DNA of 64,000 nt. It comes from M2408 sp040386975 (GTDB lineage Bacteria > Bacteroidota > Bacteroidia > Flavobacteriales_D > Crocinitomicaceae). The stretch covers positions 124,001-188,000 of the forward strand of contig JAZKEO010000002.1 in assembly GCA_040386975.1 (NCBI GenBank), in the 5' to 3' direction. Position 1 is the stretch's first letter. Every line of letters begins with the position of its first letter. This document shows, piece after piece, positions 16,183-24,575 of the stretch. The notes beneath the pieces were generated by a model, which saw only the letters and a program-made list of their open reading frames with translations, was not told the DNA's origin and did not search any database. A program made the translations under genes and the position numbers.

Positions 16183-18026
16183 TCTTTTTCAGTTTTTGAA
16201 ACCAATTTTGAAAGACAAAATAAGCCCACATTTCTTGGTTAGAAGTGCCAATATTACTAAAAAATTGCTTTTTTAAGTTAATTATTGCGGAAAAATTAAA
16301 AATTCTTTGTTCTTGAATAAAACTTTCCTCAAACCAAGATTCAGGAATCAATTCTGACCAAGAATTCTTAATCCAAGCGTTTAAAGGAACTTCAAAACCT
16401 TGTTTACTTCTAGAGAAAATTTCTTCTGGAAGAATATCTTGAAACGTTTCTTTTAAAATAAATTTACTTTTTGAACCATTTAATTTCCATTTTTCAGTTA
16501 ATGAATTTGCAAATTTCACCAAATCTTTATCCATAAATGGCGTTCTAACTTCCAAACTATGCCGCATGCTCATCAAATCAACTTTTTTGAGCATATCATT
16601 TGGAAGAACAAATTTCTGGTCAAGCCATAAAAAATCATTCAAAGTATCATCTTTTGTTTGATAGCAATTCTGAGTTTTGAAGGCATTTAAAAGTAAATCA
16701 TTTTTCGACTTTTCTCCGATGTTTGAAGCCAAAAACCAATAATTTTCTGGCCAAGACAATTCATTTAAAAGATTGAATTTTTTTAATTTATGAATTTTTT
16801 TTGGTTTCGATTTCAGTAAAAGTGGTGTTAATATTTTTTCAGCCGTTTGGAAAGAAACTTTCCTTAAACTTGATATTTCTTTGGATTTTTGGAAAGCTAA
16901 ATGTTTATTGTAACCAGCAAAAAGTTCGTCAGCACCATCACCTGAAAGTGCTACTTTTAAATGCTTCGCCGTTTCCTGTGCTAAAAACCACATCGCAATT
17001 GCTGAAGAATCAGCAAAAGGTTCGTCGTAAGAATCTAAAATTGCTTGAAAATTATCTTTGAAATCTTTTTCTGTCAAACGAATAACATGGTGTTGAGATT
17101 GAATGTGTTTAGCCACTTTAAGTGCATACTGACTTTCATCATAAGCTTCTTGATCGCCAAATTGCAAGACATGACATGGAAGTAGTAGATGATGANNNNN
17201 NNNNNGCCGATACAATTGAACTGTCAACTCCCCCACTCAAAAAAGTTCCAATTGGCACATCAGCTTCAAGTTGAGAAATAACTGCAAATTCAACGCGCTT
17301 TTTTAATTCAATTTTTGCATTTTCAAACGTATCCGTATATGGTATATCAGACTTCGGATTCCAAAAAGATTGAATTTTGATTTCATTTTTACGAATTTCA
17401 ATAAAATGTCCGGGTTCTAATTTTTTTACCTCATTATAAATAGTAAACGGAGCTGGAATATAGGTATATTGAAAATAATAGTTTAAAGCTTCATCAGAAA
17501 TTGTTTTTTGAGAAATTAAGTCTTCAAAAACAAATAATTCCGAACCATAAACAAATTGATTTTCATCAAAAGAATACAAAAGCGGATTTATTCCCATTCT
17601 GTCTCTGGCCAAAAGCATGTAATCTTCTTCTTTATCATAAAAAGAAAAGGCAAAACATCCACGTAATTTTTCTAAAGCCTCAGTTTTATATTCTATCAGT
17701 AGAAAAAATAAAACTTCTGTGTCAGACGAGGTTTTGAATGTATAGTTTTTAGCAACTAATTCGTCTTTTAATTCATGAAAATTATAAATTTCTCCATTAA
17801 AAACAAGGCAATAACGTCCAGTTTCATCCAAAAAAGGTTGATTTGAACGTTCATTTGTATCAATAATGGACAACCGATTGTGACCGAAGACGGAAGAGCC
17901 AAAAATTTTGACACTTGTATTATCTGGCCCACGATGCTTTTGCTTCTCAAGGGAACGAAACATAATCGTTTCATCACTTTTAGAAGCTTCTTTTTTGAAA
18001 AATTTTATTCCTGCAATTCCGCACAC
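16175..18026 (-). CDS. asnB: Asparagine synthase-like glutamine amidotransferase, interrupted by assembly gap
   Basis: The class-II glutaminase half (17206-18026) starts at a GTG followed by Cys2 (MCGIAG) and has RGPDN, GHNRLSI and NGEIYN. It ends in the ATP-pyrophosphatase P-loop SGGVDSS just before ten Ns. The synthetase half (16175-17195) resumes at FGDQEAYDES, with ALSGDGADELFAGY and MRHSLEVRTPFMD. Both halves are intact. Their frames differ by one only because the N-run is ten long; a real gap must be a multiple of three, and spacing to family motifs suggests about 9-12 bases. Expected size is about 617 residues. As first gene of a polysaccharide operon it may amidate a sugar acid rather than make asparagine. 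Confidence 0.9.
17196..17205. other. Assembly gap (10 N)
   Basis: Ten consecutive Ns, a conventional scaffold-gap length rather than a measured one. It falls inside asnB and creates an artificial frame break. Confidence 0.99.
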
Positions 18027-18067
18027 GAGAAAAAATGTTGATTTTATAAAAATTTGGCATGAAGATA

Positions 18068-18075
18068 CAAAAATA
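18068..18075 (-). promoter_or_regulatory. Predicted -7 box of the polysaccharide operon
   Basis: On the minus strand TATTTTTG matches TAnnTTTG, about 42 bases before the asnB GTG. No TTG is found at the usual -33 distance, so this is a partial match. Confidence 0.35.
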
Positions 18076-18169
18076 TATGAAGCTGAAAAATTTCATTCCG
18101 AAAAAACAATTCTTTAAGGGCACAACATCAGAAAGATTTTGATTTTTTCCAAAATAATTCACTTTTTCA

Positions 18170-18200
18170 TTTGCTAATACAGAAACATTCAGTAATTTTG
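18170..18200 (+). promoter_or_regulatory. Predicted atp operon promoter
   Basis: TTTG at 18170-18173, exactly 19 bases, then TAATTTTG at 18193-18200: a full match to the Bacteroidota consensus. The predicted transcript start near 18207 gives a leader of about 33-39 bases before atpB. The leader contains AAGGAG and a two-codon ATG GCG TAA immediately overlapping the atpB start (TAATG). Confidence 0.7.
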
Positions 18201-18239
18201 CACCAAATTTAAGGAGTTTTTCAACAAAAAAATGGCGTA

Positions 18240-19367
18240 ATGATTATGAAAAGTACTGTAAAATCTATCATCTTAGCACTTTTAACAATTTTTTCTTTGA
18301 ATGTATCATTCGCTAATTCTGATGCAAAAAAATCAGCTTCTCATAAAGAAGAAGAAAAATTCAATGTTGGTGAAATGATTATGCACCACATTAAAGATGC
18401 TCACGAGTGGCATTTATTCGGCCCTGAGCATGGTGGAACATCAATTTATTTACCAATCATCTTAATTGATGGTGGTTTAAAAACATTTTCTTCTGCAAAT
18501 TTTTATCACGGAGAACATAAAACAGCTATCGATCATAAAACAGGAAAAGAAGTTTCTTATGTTGCGGGTAAAGGTGCTGCTTCAGCTTACGGAATGTTTC
18601 ACGAAAAAATCTACAAATTAGAAAACGGAGAATTAAAATTTGAAGGCGGACATGTTCACGATTCAATTAAGCCTTGGGATTTATCGATTACAAAAAATGT
18701 TGTTTCTTTGTTTTTCGGTGCAATCTTTATTTTAGTTATCATGGGTTCAGTTGCTAAGTTCTACAAGAAAAATGGTCCTGTTGCTCCAAAAGGATTGGCG
18801 AAATATTTAGAAGTAATAGTTGTTATGGTTCGTGATGATATTGCTAAAGCGAATATCGGAGAAGCTAAATACAAAAAATACGTACCTTATTTATTAACAA
18901 TCTTTTTCTTTGTTTGGTTTAACAACATGTTAGGAATGATTCCATTCCTTCCAGGTGGAGCAAATTTAACTGGAAATTTAACTGTTACTTTATTTTTAGC
19001 TGTTTGTACTTTAATCGTAACATTAGCTTCTGCAAATAAAAATTATTGGAAACACATTTTTGCAACTCCAGGAGTTCCAGTTGCATTGTTGCCAATTATG
19101 ATTCCAATTGAAATCGTTGGAATTTTCACAAAACCTTTTGCCTTGATGATTCGTTTGTTTGCGAATATGACTGCTGGTCACATCATTGTTTTAGCTTTAA
19201 TTTCAATTATCTTTATTAACCAAAGTGCAGCGTGGGGATTCTTATCCGTGCCAATGGCTTTGTTTATTTCAGTATTGGAATTATTGGTTGCCTTCTTACA
19301 AGCGTTCTTATTCGCGATGTTGTCGGCATTATTTATCGGAGCAGCTGTTGAAGAGGCTCATCATTAA
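18240..19367 (+). CDS. atpB: ATP synthase F0 subunit a
   Basis: Subunit a forms the proton half-channels against the c-ring. The 375-residue protein begins with a signal-like helix ending in SFANS. A long hydrophilic periplasmic domain (about 28-155) follows, then the five-helix membrane core. The essential arginine is R305 in MIRLFANMTAGH. The extended N-terminal region is typical of Bacteroidota. Two start codons lie close together (18240 and 18246, MKSTVKS); either works. It heads atpBEFHAG behind a consensus promoter. Confidence 0.96.
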   Translation: MIMKSTVKSIILALLTIFSLNVSFANSDAKKSASHKEEEKFNVGEMIMHHIKDAHEWHLFGPEHGGTSIYLPIILIDGGLKTFSSANFYHGEHKTAIDHKTGKEVSYVAGKGAASAYGMFHEKIYKLENGELKFEGGHVHDSIKPWDLSITKNVVSLFFGAIFILVIMGSVAKFYKKNGPVAPKGLAKYLEVIVVMVRDDIAKANIGEAKYKKYVPYLLTIFFFVWFNNMLGMIPFLPGGANLTGNLTVTLFLAVCTLIVTLASANKNYWKHIFATPGVPVALLPIMIPIEIVGIFTKPFALMIRLFANMTAGHIIVLALISIIFINQSAAWGFLSVPMALFISVLELLVAFLQAFLFAMLSALFIGAAVEEAHH

Positions 19368-19394
19368 TTAGTAACTTTTTAATACACATATATC

Positions 19395-19616
19395 ATGTTT
19401 GGAAGTATAGCAGCAATCGGAGCAGGTCTTGCAGTTTTAGGTGCAGGATTAGGAATTGGAAGAATCGGTGGTTCAGCAATGGACGCAATCGCAAGAAATC
19501 CAGAAGCTTCAGGAAAAATTACAACAACAATGATTATCGCAGCTGCGTTAATCGAAGGTGTTGCTTTGTTTGGAGTAGTAGTTGGTCTACTAGGTCTTGA
19601 AACAGGGGTAAAATAA
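19395..19616 (+). CDS. atpE: ATP synthase F0 subunit c
   Basis: A 73-residue hairpin of two membrane helices that oligomerises into the rotor ring. Helix 1 carries the glycine-rich GAGLAVLGAGLGIG. The polar loop is ARNPEA (33-38). The ion-binding carboxylate is E54 in ALIEGVALF. Lack of the extra sodium-ligand residues suggests proton coupling. The gene lies 27 bases after atpB and is followed by a 100-base spacer with a strong hairpin, so its mRNA may be specially stabilised. Confidence 0.96.
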   Translation: MFGSIAAIGAGLAVLGAGLGIGRIGGSAMDAIARNPEASGKITTTMIIAAALIEGVALFGVVVGLLGLETGVK

Positions 19617-19649
19617 ATTTAAGAGAGTTCAAGCTCTTTAGAATTTACA

Positions 19650-19685
19650 AAATAGTTGCTGTAACGGTTGGTTACAGCACTATTT
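19650..19685 (+). promoter_or_regulatory. Strong hairpin between atpE and atpF
   Basis: AAATAGTTGCTGTAAC pairs with GTTACAGCACTATTT around the loop GGTTG (one bulged T), followed by TTTAATTT. A smaller hairpin (AGAGTTCAAGCTCT) precedes it at 19623-19636. It looks like a partial terminator or an mRNA-stabilising 3' structure for atpE, which must be made in excess over atpF. Confidence 0.65.
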
Positions 19686-19716
19686 TTAATTTAAAAATTA
19701 ATAAAAACAATATAAA

Positions 19717-20211
19717 ATGGATTTAATATTACCTGATTTTGGTCTTTTAATCTGGACAGCAATCGTTTTCTGTTTGTTGATGTTTGTCTTGGCAAAATTT
19801 ATTTGGAAACCAATTTTGACTTCAGTTAATGAAAGAGAAACTAAAATTTCTGATTCATTGGCTTTAGCTGAAAAAACAAAAGCTGAAATGATTTTATTGC
19901 AATCACAAAACGAGAATTTATTGAAAGAAGCACGTGCTGAAAGAGATAAAATCGTTAAAGATGCTCATGAAACAGCTAGTAAAATGGTCGAAGATTCAAA
20001 AGTAACTGCAAAAAATGAAGCATCAAAAATTATTGCTTCAGCACATCAAGCAATTGAAGTGGAAAAAGCTGCTGCATTTACGGAATTAAAATCTCATGTT
20101 GCTTCTTTATCAATTGAGATTGCTGAGAAACTTGTTAGAACTGAACTTTCTTCAGATGACAAACAAAGAGATTTGGCTTCGAAATTAGCTGCAGACATTA
20201 ATTTGAATTAA
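19717..20211 (+). CDS. atpF: ATP synthase F0 subunit b
   Basis: The peripheral-stalk subunit b, 164 residues. It has one N-terminal membrane helix (about 8-27, LIWTAIVFCLLMFVLAKFIW) followed by a long charged coiled coil rich in Ala, Lys and Glu. It starts MDLILPDFGLLIWT, as is usual in Bacteroidota. It lies 7 bases before atpH. Only one b-type gene is present, so the stalk should be a b homodimer. Confidence 0.95.
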   Translation: MDLILPDFGLLIWTAIVFCLLMFVLAKFIWKPILTSVNERETKISDSLALAEKTKAEMILLQSQNENLLKEARAERDKIVKDAHETASKMVEDSKVTAKNEASKIIASAHQAIEVEKAAAFTELKSHVASLSIEIAEKLVRTELSSDDKQRDLASKLAADINLN

Positions 20212-20218
20212 GATTCTT

Positions 20219-20752
20219 ATGAAAGTTACAAAATCAGCATCGAGATACGCAAAAGCTTTATTGGAATTGGCAATCGAAAACAATAAGATTGACTCAGTTT
20301 TAGCTGATATGCAAGAAGTAGTAAGAGCAAATTCTGAAACAAAGGAATTCCAATTGTTTTTGGATAGCCCAATTATCAATTCAGATAAGAAAATCAGTGT
20401 CATCAATGAGATTTTTGGTCAATTTGATGAGTTGAGTTCTTCATTTGTTACTTTGATTGCGAAAAATAAAAGAGAAGGTGCTTTAGTGCAAATTGCTGAT
20501 TCTTTTATTTCTCAAGTTAAAACTCATTTAGGAATTGTGCCTGTAACCTTGGTTTCGGCTCAAAAATTAGATGAAGCGACTAAAAAAGCAATTATTACAA
20601 AATTGGAAAAATCTGTTGAAGGAAAATTAGAAATAGATGAAAAAATTGATACATCTTTAATTGGTGGTTTTGTCATTAAAATGGGCGACACACAAATTGA
20701 TGCATCAGTTTCCAATAAATTAAGAAATTTACAAACAAGTTTGACACGTTAA
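20219..20752 (+). CDS. atpH: ATP synthase F1 subunit delta
   Basis: The 177-residue delta (OSCP) subunit clamps the peripheral stalk to the alpha3-beta3 head. The N-terminal helical domain (SASRYAKALLELAIEN, residues 5-20) and the C-terminal signature (KIDTSLIGGFVIKMGDTQIDASV, with I-x-G-G-F) are clear. It is between atpF (7-base gap) and atpA (27-base gap). Confidence 0.95.
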   Translation: MKVTKSASRYAKALLELAIENNKIDSVLADMQEVVRANSETKEFQLFLDSPIINSDKKISVINEIFGQFDELSSSFVTLIAKNKREGALVQIADSFISQVKTHLGIVPVTLVSAQKLDEATKKAIITKLEKSVEGKLEIDEKIDTSLIGGFVIKMGDTQIDASVSNKLRNLQTSLTR

Positions 20753-20779
20753 GTGTTTTTGCTAAAATAAATTAGAAAT

Positions 20780-22354
20780 ATGGCAGACGTGAAACCAGCA
20801 GAAGTTTCTGCAATTATTAGAGAACAGTTATCAGGATTTAAATCTGAAGCTGAATTACAAGAAGTAGGTACAGTATTACAAATCGGTGATGGTATTGCTC
20901 GTATTTATGGACTAAATGGCGTTCAATACGGAGAATTAATCGAGTTTGATGGAGGTTTACAAGGAATCGCATTAAACTTAGAGGAAGACAATGTTGGGGC
21001 GGTACTTTTAGGTCGTTCTTCTGAAGTAAAAGAAGGAGATACAGTAAAACGTTTAGGAAGAATTGCTTCTGTAAAAGTTGGTGAAGGTTGTGTTGGAAGA
21101 GTTGTTGATACACTTGGAAATCCAATCGATGGTAAGGGAGAAATTGCAGGTCAATTGTACGAAATGCCAATTGAGCGTAAAGCTCCAGGAGTTATTTTCC
21201 GTCAACCAGTAACTGAACCGTTACAAACAGGAATCAAATCTGTTGATGCGATGATTCCAATTGGACGTGGACAACGTGAGTTAATCATTGGTGACCGTCA
21301 AACAGGAAAAACAACTGTTGCAATTGATGCTATTATCAATCAAAAAGAATTTTACGATAGAGGTGAACCTGTTTTCTGTATTTATGTTGCAATTGGACAA
21401 AAAGGTTCAACTGTTGCAGGAATCGTTAAGAAATTAGAAGATGCTGGTGCAATGGCTTATACAGTTATTGTTGCTTCAAACGCTTCTGATCCAGCTCCAA
21501 TGCAATTTTATGCTCCAATGACTGGTGCTGCAATTGGTGAATATTTCCGTGACTCAGGAAGACCAGCTTTAATTGTATTTGATGATTTATCAAAACAAGC
21601 TGTTGCTTACCGTGAGGTTTCTTTGTTGTTGCGTCGTCCTCCAGGTCGTGAGGCATACCCAGGTGACGTTTTCTACTTACACTCTCGTTTATTAGAACGT
21701 GCTGCGAAAATTATCAATGATGATAAAATTGCATCTCAAATGAATGATTTACCAGAATCTTTAAGAGGAATCGTAAAAGGTGGTGGTTCATTAACAGCTT
21801 TACCAATCATCGAAACACAAGCGGGTGACGTTTCTGCATATATCCCAACAAACGTAATTTCGATTACGGATGGTCAGATTTTCTTGGAATCAGATTTATT
21901 TAACGCAGGTATTCGTCCAGCAATTAACGTAGGTATTTCTGTATCACGTGTTGGAGGAAATGCTCAAATTAAGTCGATGAAGAAAGTTGCTGGTACATTA
22001 AAATTAGATCAAGCACAATACCGTGAATTAGAGGCATTTGCTAAATTTGGTTCTGATTTAGATGCTGCAACAAAATCTGTTTTGGATAAAGGAGCAAGAA
22101 ACGTGGAGATCTTGAAACAAAGAGAAGGAGATCCATATCCAGTTGAAAAACAAATTGCAATCATTTATGTAGGAACAAAAGGTTTAATCCAACGAGTTCC
22201 TGTAAATAAAGTGAAAGCTTTCGAAACAGAATATTTGAATTACTTAGAAGCGAAACACGCTGATGTATTATTGGCTTTAAAAGCTGGTAAATACTCAGAC
22301 GAAGCAACAGATGTTTTAACAAAAGTTGCTAAAGAAATCGCTGATAAATACTAA
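20780..22354 (+). CDS. atpA: ATP synthase F1 subunit alpha
   Basis: The 524-residue non-catalytic nucleotide-binding alpha subunit. It shows the beta-barrel N-terminal domain (LQIGDGIARIYGL), P-loop GDRQTGKT (171-178), Walker B-type ALIVFDDLSK, and the alpha signature PAINVGISVSRVGG. Length and motifs are standard. The catalytic beta subunit gene is not in this operon. Confidence 0.98.
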   Translation: MADVKPAEVSAIIREQLSGFKSEAELQEVGTVLQIGDGIARIYGLNGVQYGELIEFDGGLQGIALNLEEDNVGAVLLGRSSEVKEGDTVKRLGRIASVKVGEGCVGRVVDTLGNPIDGKGEIAGQLYEMPIERKAPGVIFRQPVTEPLQTGIKSVDAMIPIGRGQRELIIGDRQTGKTTVAIDAIINQKEFYDRGEPVFCIYVAIGQKGSTVAGIVKKLEDAGAMAYTVIVASNASDPAPMQFYAPMTGAAIGEYFRDSGRPALIVFDDLSKQAVAYREVSLLLRRPPGREAYPGDVFYLHSRLLERAAKIINDDKIASQMNDLPESLRGIVKGGGSLTALPIIETQAGDVSAYIPTNVISITDGQIFLESDLFNAGIRPAINVGISVSRVGGNAQIKSMKKVAGTLKLDQAQYRELEAFAKFGSDLDAATKSVLDKGARNVEILKQREGDPYPVEKQIAIIYVGTKGLIQRVPVNKVKAFETEYLNYLEAKHADVLLALKAGKYSDEATDVLTKVAKEIADKY

Positions 22355-22366
22355 ATTATTAGTGAA

Positions 22367-22414
22367 GAATGAAAAGTTAAGAGTGAAAAATTATTCATTC
22401 TTAACTTTTCACTC
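22367..22414 (+). repeat. Long imperfect inverted repeat between atpA and atpG
   Basis: GAATGAAAAGTTAAGAGTG (22367-22385) pairs with CATTCTTAACTTTTCACTC (22396-22414) at 17 of 19 positions, with the two exceptions being wobble-type changes. A further TTAACTCTTAAC follows. The arms are of the GAGTGAAAAGTT type found as low-complexity intergenic sequence elsewhere in the window (35616-35645). There is no T-run, so it is not a classical terminator. Confidence 0.6.
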
Positions 22415-22434
22415 TTAACTCTTAACTAAAAAAA

Positions 22435-23304
22435 ATGGCTAATTTAAAAGAAATACGAAATAGAATTACTTCAGTTGGTTCAACAATGCAAATCACTTCA
22501 GCAATGAAAATGGTTTCTGCAGCAAAGTTGAAGCGTGCTCAAGATGCTGTTACACAGATGCGTCCGTATGCCACAAAATTGAAAGAAATTTTAGGTAATT
22601 TAAGTTCAAGTTTAGATTTATCTGAAAATGCATTTTCTGACACTCGTGAAGCGAAAAATGTTTTAATCGTTGCGATTTCTTCTAACAGAGGACTTTGTGG
22701 TGGATTTAACAACAACGTAATCAAACGTGTAAATCATATCATTTCTGAGGATTTTTCTACTTCAAACGTTAAAGTTTTGTGTTTAGGTAAAAAAGTTACT
22801 GATGCTTTTAGAAGAAGTGATTTGAGAATTCTAAATTCTGAATTCATCGTTGAAGATATTTTTGCTGATTTGTCTTTCGATAATTCATCTTTGATTGCAA
22901 AAAGCATCATGGATAAATTTTTAGCAAAAGAATTTGATAAAGTAGTTGTTATCTACAATTCATTTATCAATGCTGCATCACAAGATGTTAAAACAGAGCA
23001 GTTATTACCAATTATTCCTACCGTTATTGAAGGTGGTTCGACAGGAGATTATATTTTTGAACCTTCAAAAGAAGAGATTGTTGCTGAATTGATCCCAAAA
23101 TCATTGAAAGTTCAGTTTTACAAAGCTTTGTTGGATTCAAATGCTTCTGAACATGGAGCAAGAATGACAGCAATGCACAAAGCAACTGATAACGCATCTG
23201 ATTTAAAGAAAAGTTTAACATTAAGTTACAACAAAGCACGTCAAGCGGCAATTACAAACGAAATTTTGGAAATTGTTGGTGGAGCTGAAGCTTTAAATAA
23301 CTAA
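22435..23304 (+). CDS. atpG: ATP synthase F1 subunit gamma
   Basis: The rotor shaft subunit gamma, 289 residues. The N-terminal coiled-coil (NLKEIRNRITSVGSTMQITSAMKMV) and the conserved C-terminal helix (EHGARMTAMHKATDNASDLKKSL) are both intact. Central SSNRGLCGGFN is characteristic. It is the last gene of the cluster and is followed by a terminator, so atpD and atpC must lie elsewhere. Confidence 0.97.
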   Translation: MANLKEIRNRITSVGSTMQITSAMKMVSAAKLKRAQDAVTQMRPYATKLKEILGNLSSSLDLSENAFSDTREAKNVLIVAISSNRGLCGGFNNNVIKRVNHIISEDFSTSNVKVLCLGKKVTDAFRRSDLRILNSEFIVEDIFADLSFDNSSLIAKSIMDKFLAKEFDKVVVIYNSFINAASQDVKTEQLLPIIPTVIEGGSTGDYIFEPSKEEIVAELIPKSLKVQFYKALLDSNASEHGARMTAMHKATDNASDLKKSLTLSYNKARQAAITNEILEIVGGAEALNN

Positions 23305-23340
23305 TAAGCCACGGCTTACAGGTAAAAAATAAAATTTAGG

Positions 23341-23368
23341 AACCCAAGTCGAAAGATTTGGGTTTTTT
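23341..23368 (+). terminator. Terminator after atpG
   Basis: AACCCAA and TTTGGGTT form a stem with a 9-base loop, followed by a T-run (GGGTTTTTTAG). It also lies in front of the convergent gene ending at 23385. Confidence 0.8.
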
Positions 23369-23384
23369 AGTTCAAAATAAATTC

Positions 23385-24038
23385 TTACAAAATATAATCA
23401 ATTCTACCCCAAAAATTCAATTCATGAATTTTTATCCAACCACAAACATGTTTCGTGTCTATTTTATACGATTCATTGAGAAGATTAGATGAGTCTTCAA
23501 CAACATAATCAAAATTAAAACTAACCTTTATCCACATTAAACCGCATTCATCGATGAAATATTCTAAAATTTTCATATTCTTATGGAATTCTGTTTCTTC
23601 CCTATGATGTAAAATTCTTGAAGTAAAATTCGGTAATTCAAAAATTAGTGTACCTTCTGGAACAGAAAAATGAAAATCATACACACTCAATTTTAAGGGC
23701 TTTCTTAAAGTGAAACTTTCAATCCCACATAAATTATCATGTTTATGGTAATAATTACGTTGAACTTTTGACACCATGAAAGTATCCCTAACTAATTCAG
23801 GGATATAAAATCCTGTTATTTTATATTGATGATTCGATACATTATAATGATATTTACCATGTTTAATACTTGAAGAGTCAATTAAATTTTCTTTAACTAA
23901 AAACAGTTCAACAGAATCCCTAATTTGCCTTTTCACAGCATAATAATCAGGGTAAAAAAGTCCGCTTCTATTAAACTCTTGAGAGTAAAAAAGAGAAGAT
24001 ATATTGAGTAGAATAAGAAATAATATCGTTTTTTTCAT
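23385..24038 (-). CDS. Secreted protein of unknown function
   Basis: I place the start at the ATG at 24038, which opens a proper signal peptide (MKKTILFLILLNISSLFYSQ). An open frame continues 80 codons further upstream, but it is antisense to the lipoprotein gene at 24145 and has no secretion signal in place. The 217-residue product has a mature domain rich in aromatic and charged beta-type sequence (YYHKHDNLCGIESF, ISVPEGTLIFELPNF-like segments). I recognise no family. It is convergent with atpG. Confidence 0.65.
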   Translation of the reverse strand: MKKTILFLILLNISSLFYSQEFNRSGLFYPDYYAVKRQIRDSVELFLVKENLIDSSSIKHGKYHYNVSNHQYKITGFYIPELVRDTFMVSKVQRNYYHKHDNLCGIESFTLRKPLKLSVYDFHFSVPEGTLIFELPNFTSRILHHREETEFHKNMKILEYFIDECGLMWIKVSFNFDYVVEDSSNLLNESYKIDTKHVCGWIKIHELNFWGRIDYIL

Positions 24039-24144
24039 GTCAATGCTACCATAACTCAATATCGATAAAATGTTACATTTCATAAAAATATAAATCATTT
24101 CAAAATGAAAGGAAAAAATTTTATATTTGTCAAAAACCAAAACT

Positions 24145-24462
24145 ATGAAAAAGAATTTTATTTTATTCACTGGAATTTTAACTCTTGCTATTTCATGTTC
24201 ATCAAAAGTAGAAACTTCAAACGAAGAATCGGGAGAAATAGATTTAGACAATCTTACATTCTGCGATTGCAAAAACAACCGATTTGATATTCATGGAGAA
24301 ATTCAGAGAGAAATAGATCCAGAAGCTAAAAAAGACCTTGAAGCTGAATTATCTCTTTTTAACGAAAAATGCAAAAAATATGATTTAAAAGAGGGAGCAA
24401 GTGAAAAAGAACGCATTGATTATCAATTAGATTGGAATAAAAAAGTCGCTGAATGTAAATAA
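24145..24462 (+). CDS. Small lipoprotein of unknown function
   Basis: A 105-residue protein beginning at the ATG at 24145 with a lipoprotein signal (MKKNFILFTGILTLAISC, lipobox AISC). The mature part is acidic, with CDCKN and a CKKYDLKEG segment and a terminal ECK. The cysteine pairs suggest a disulfide or metal site. This resembles small Bacteroidota lipoproteins with no assigned function. A TATATTTG -7-like box lies at 24122-24129. Confidence 0.7.
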   Translation: MKKNFILFTGILTLAISCSSKVETSNEESGEIDLDNLTFCDCKNNRFDIHGEIQREIDPEAKKDLEAELSLFNEKCKKYDLKEGASEKERIDYQLDWNKKVAECK

Positions 24463-24575
24463 TCCGAAAATTTAATAGTTGAGATTAAACCTTTTTCGTG
24501 TATTTCTGTCAAAGTTAAAAATGACTTGCATTGAGCTTGTCGAAATAAAGACTTATTAACTTAATATCAGAAATC

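Noticed and set aside
16175..18026. Two separate broken asnB genes
   Set aside because: The break coincides with ten Ns and both flanks are intact family sequence; it is an assembly artefact.
24039..24278. N-terminal extension of the secreted protein ending at 23385
   Set aside because: The extra 80 codons are antisense to the lipoprotein gene at 24145 and would bury the signal peptide.
24532..24544. TTCGACAAGCTCA shared with 55502-55514
   Set aside because: A 13-base match is expected by chance at this scale, and one copy is inside a coding region. Known as a common Bacteroidota word, but not supported here as a repeat family.
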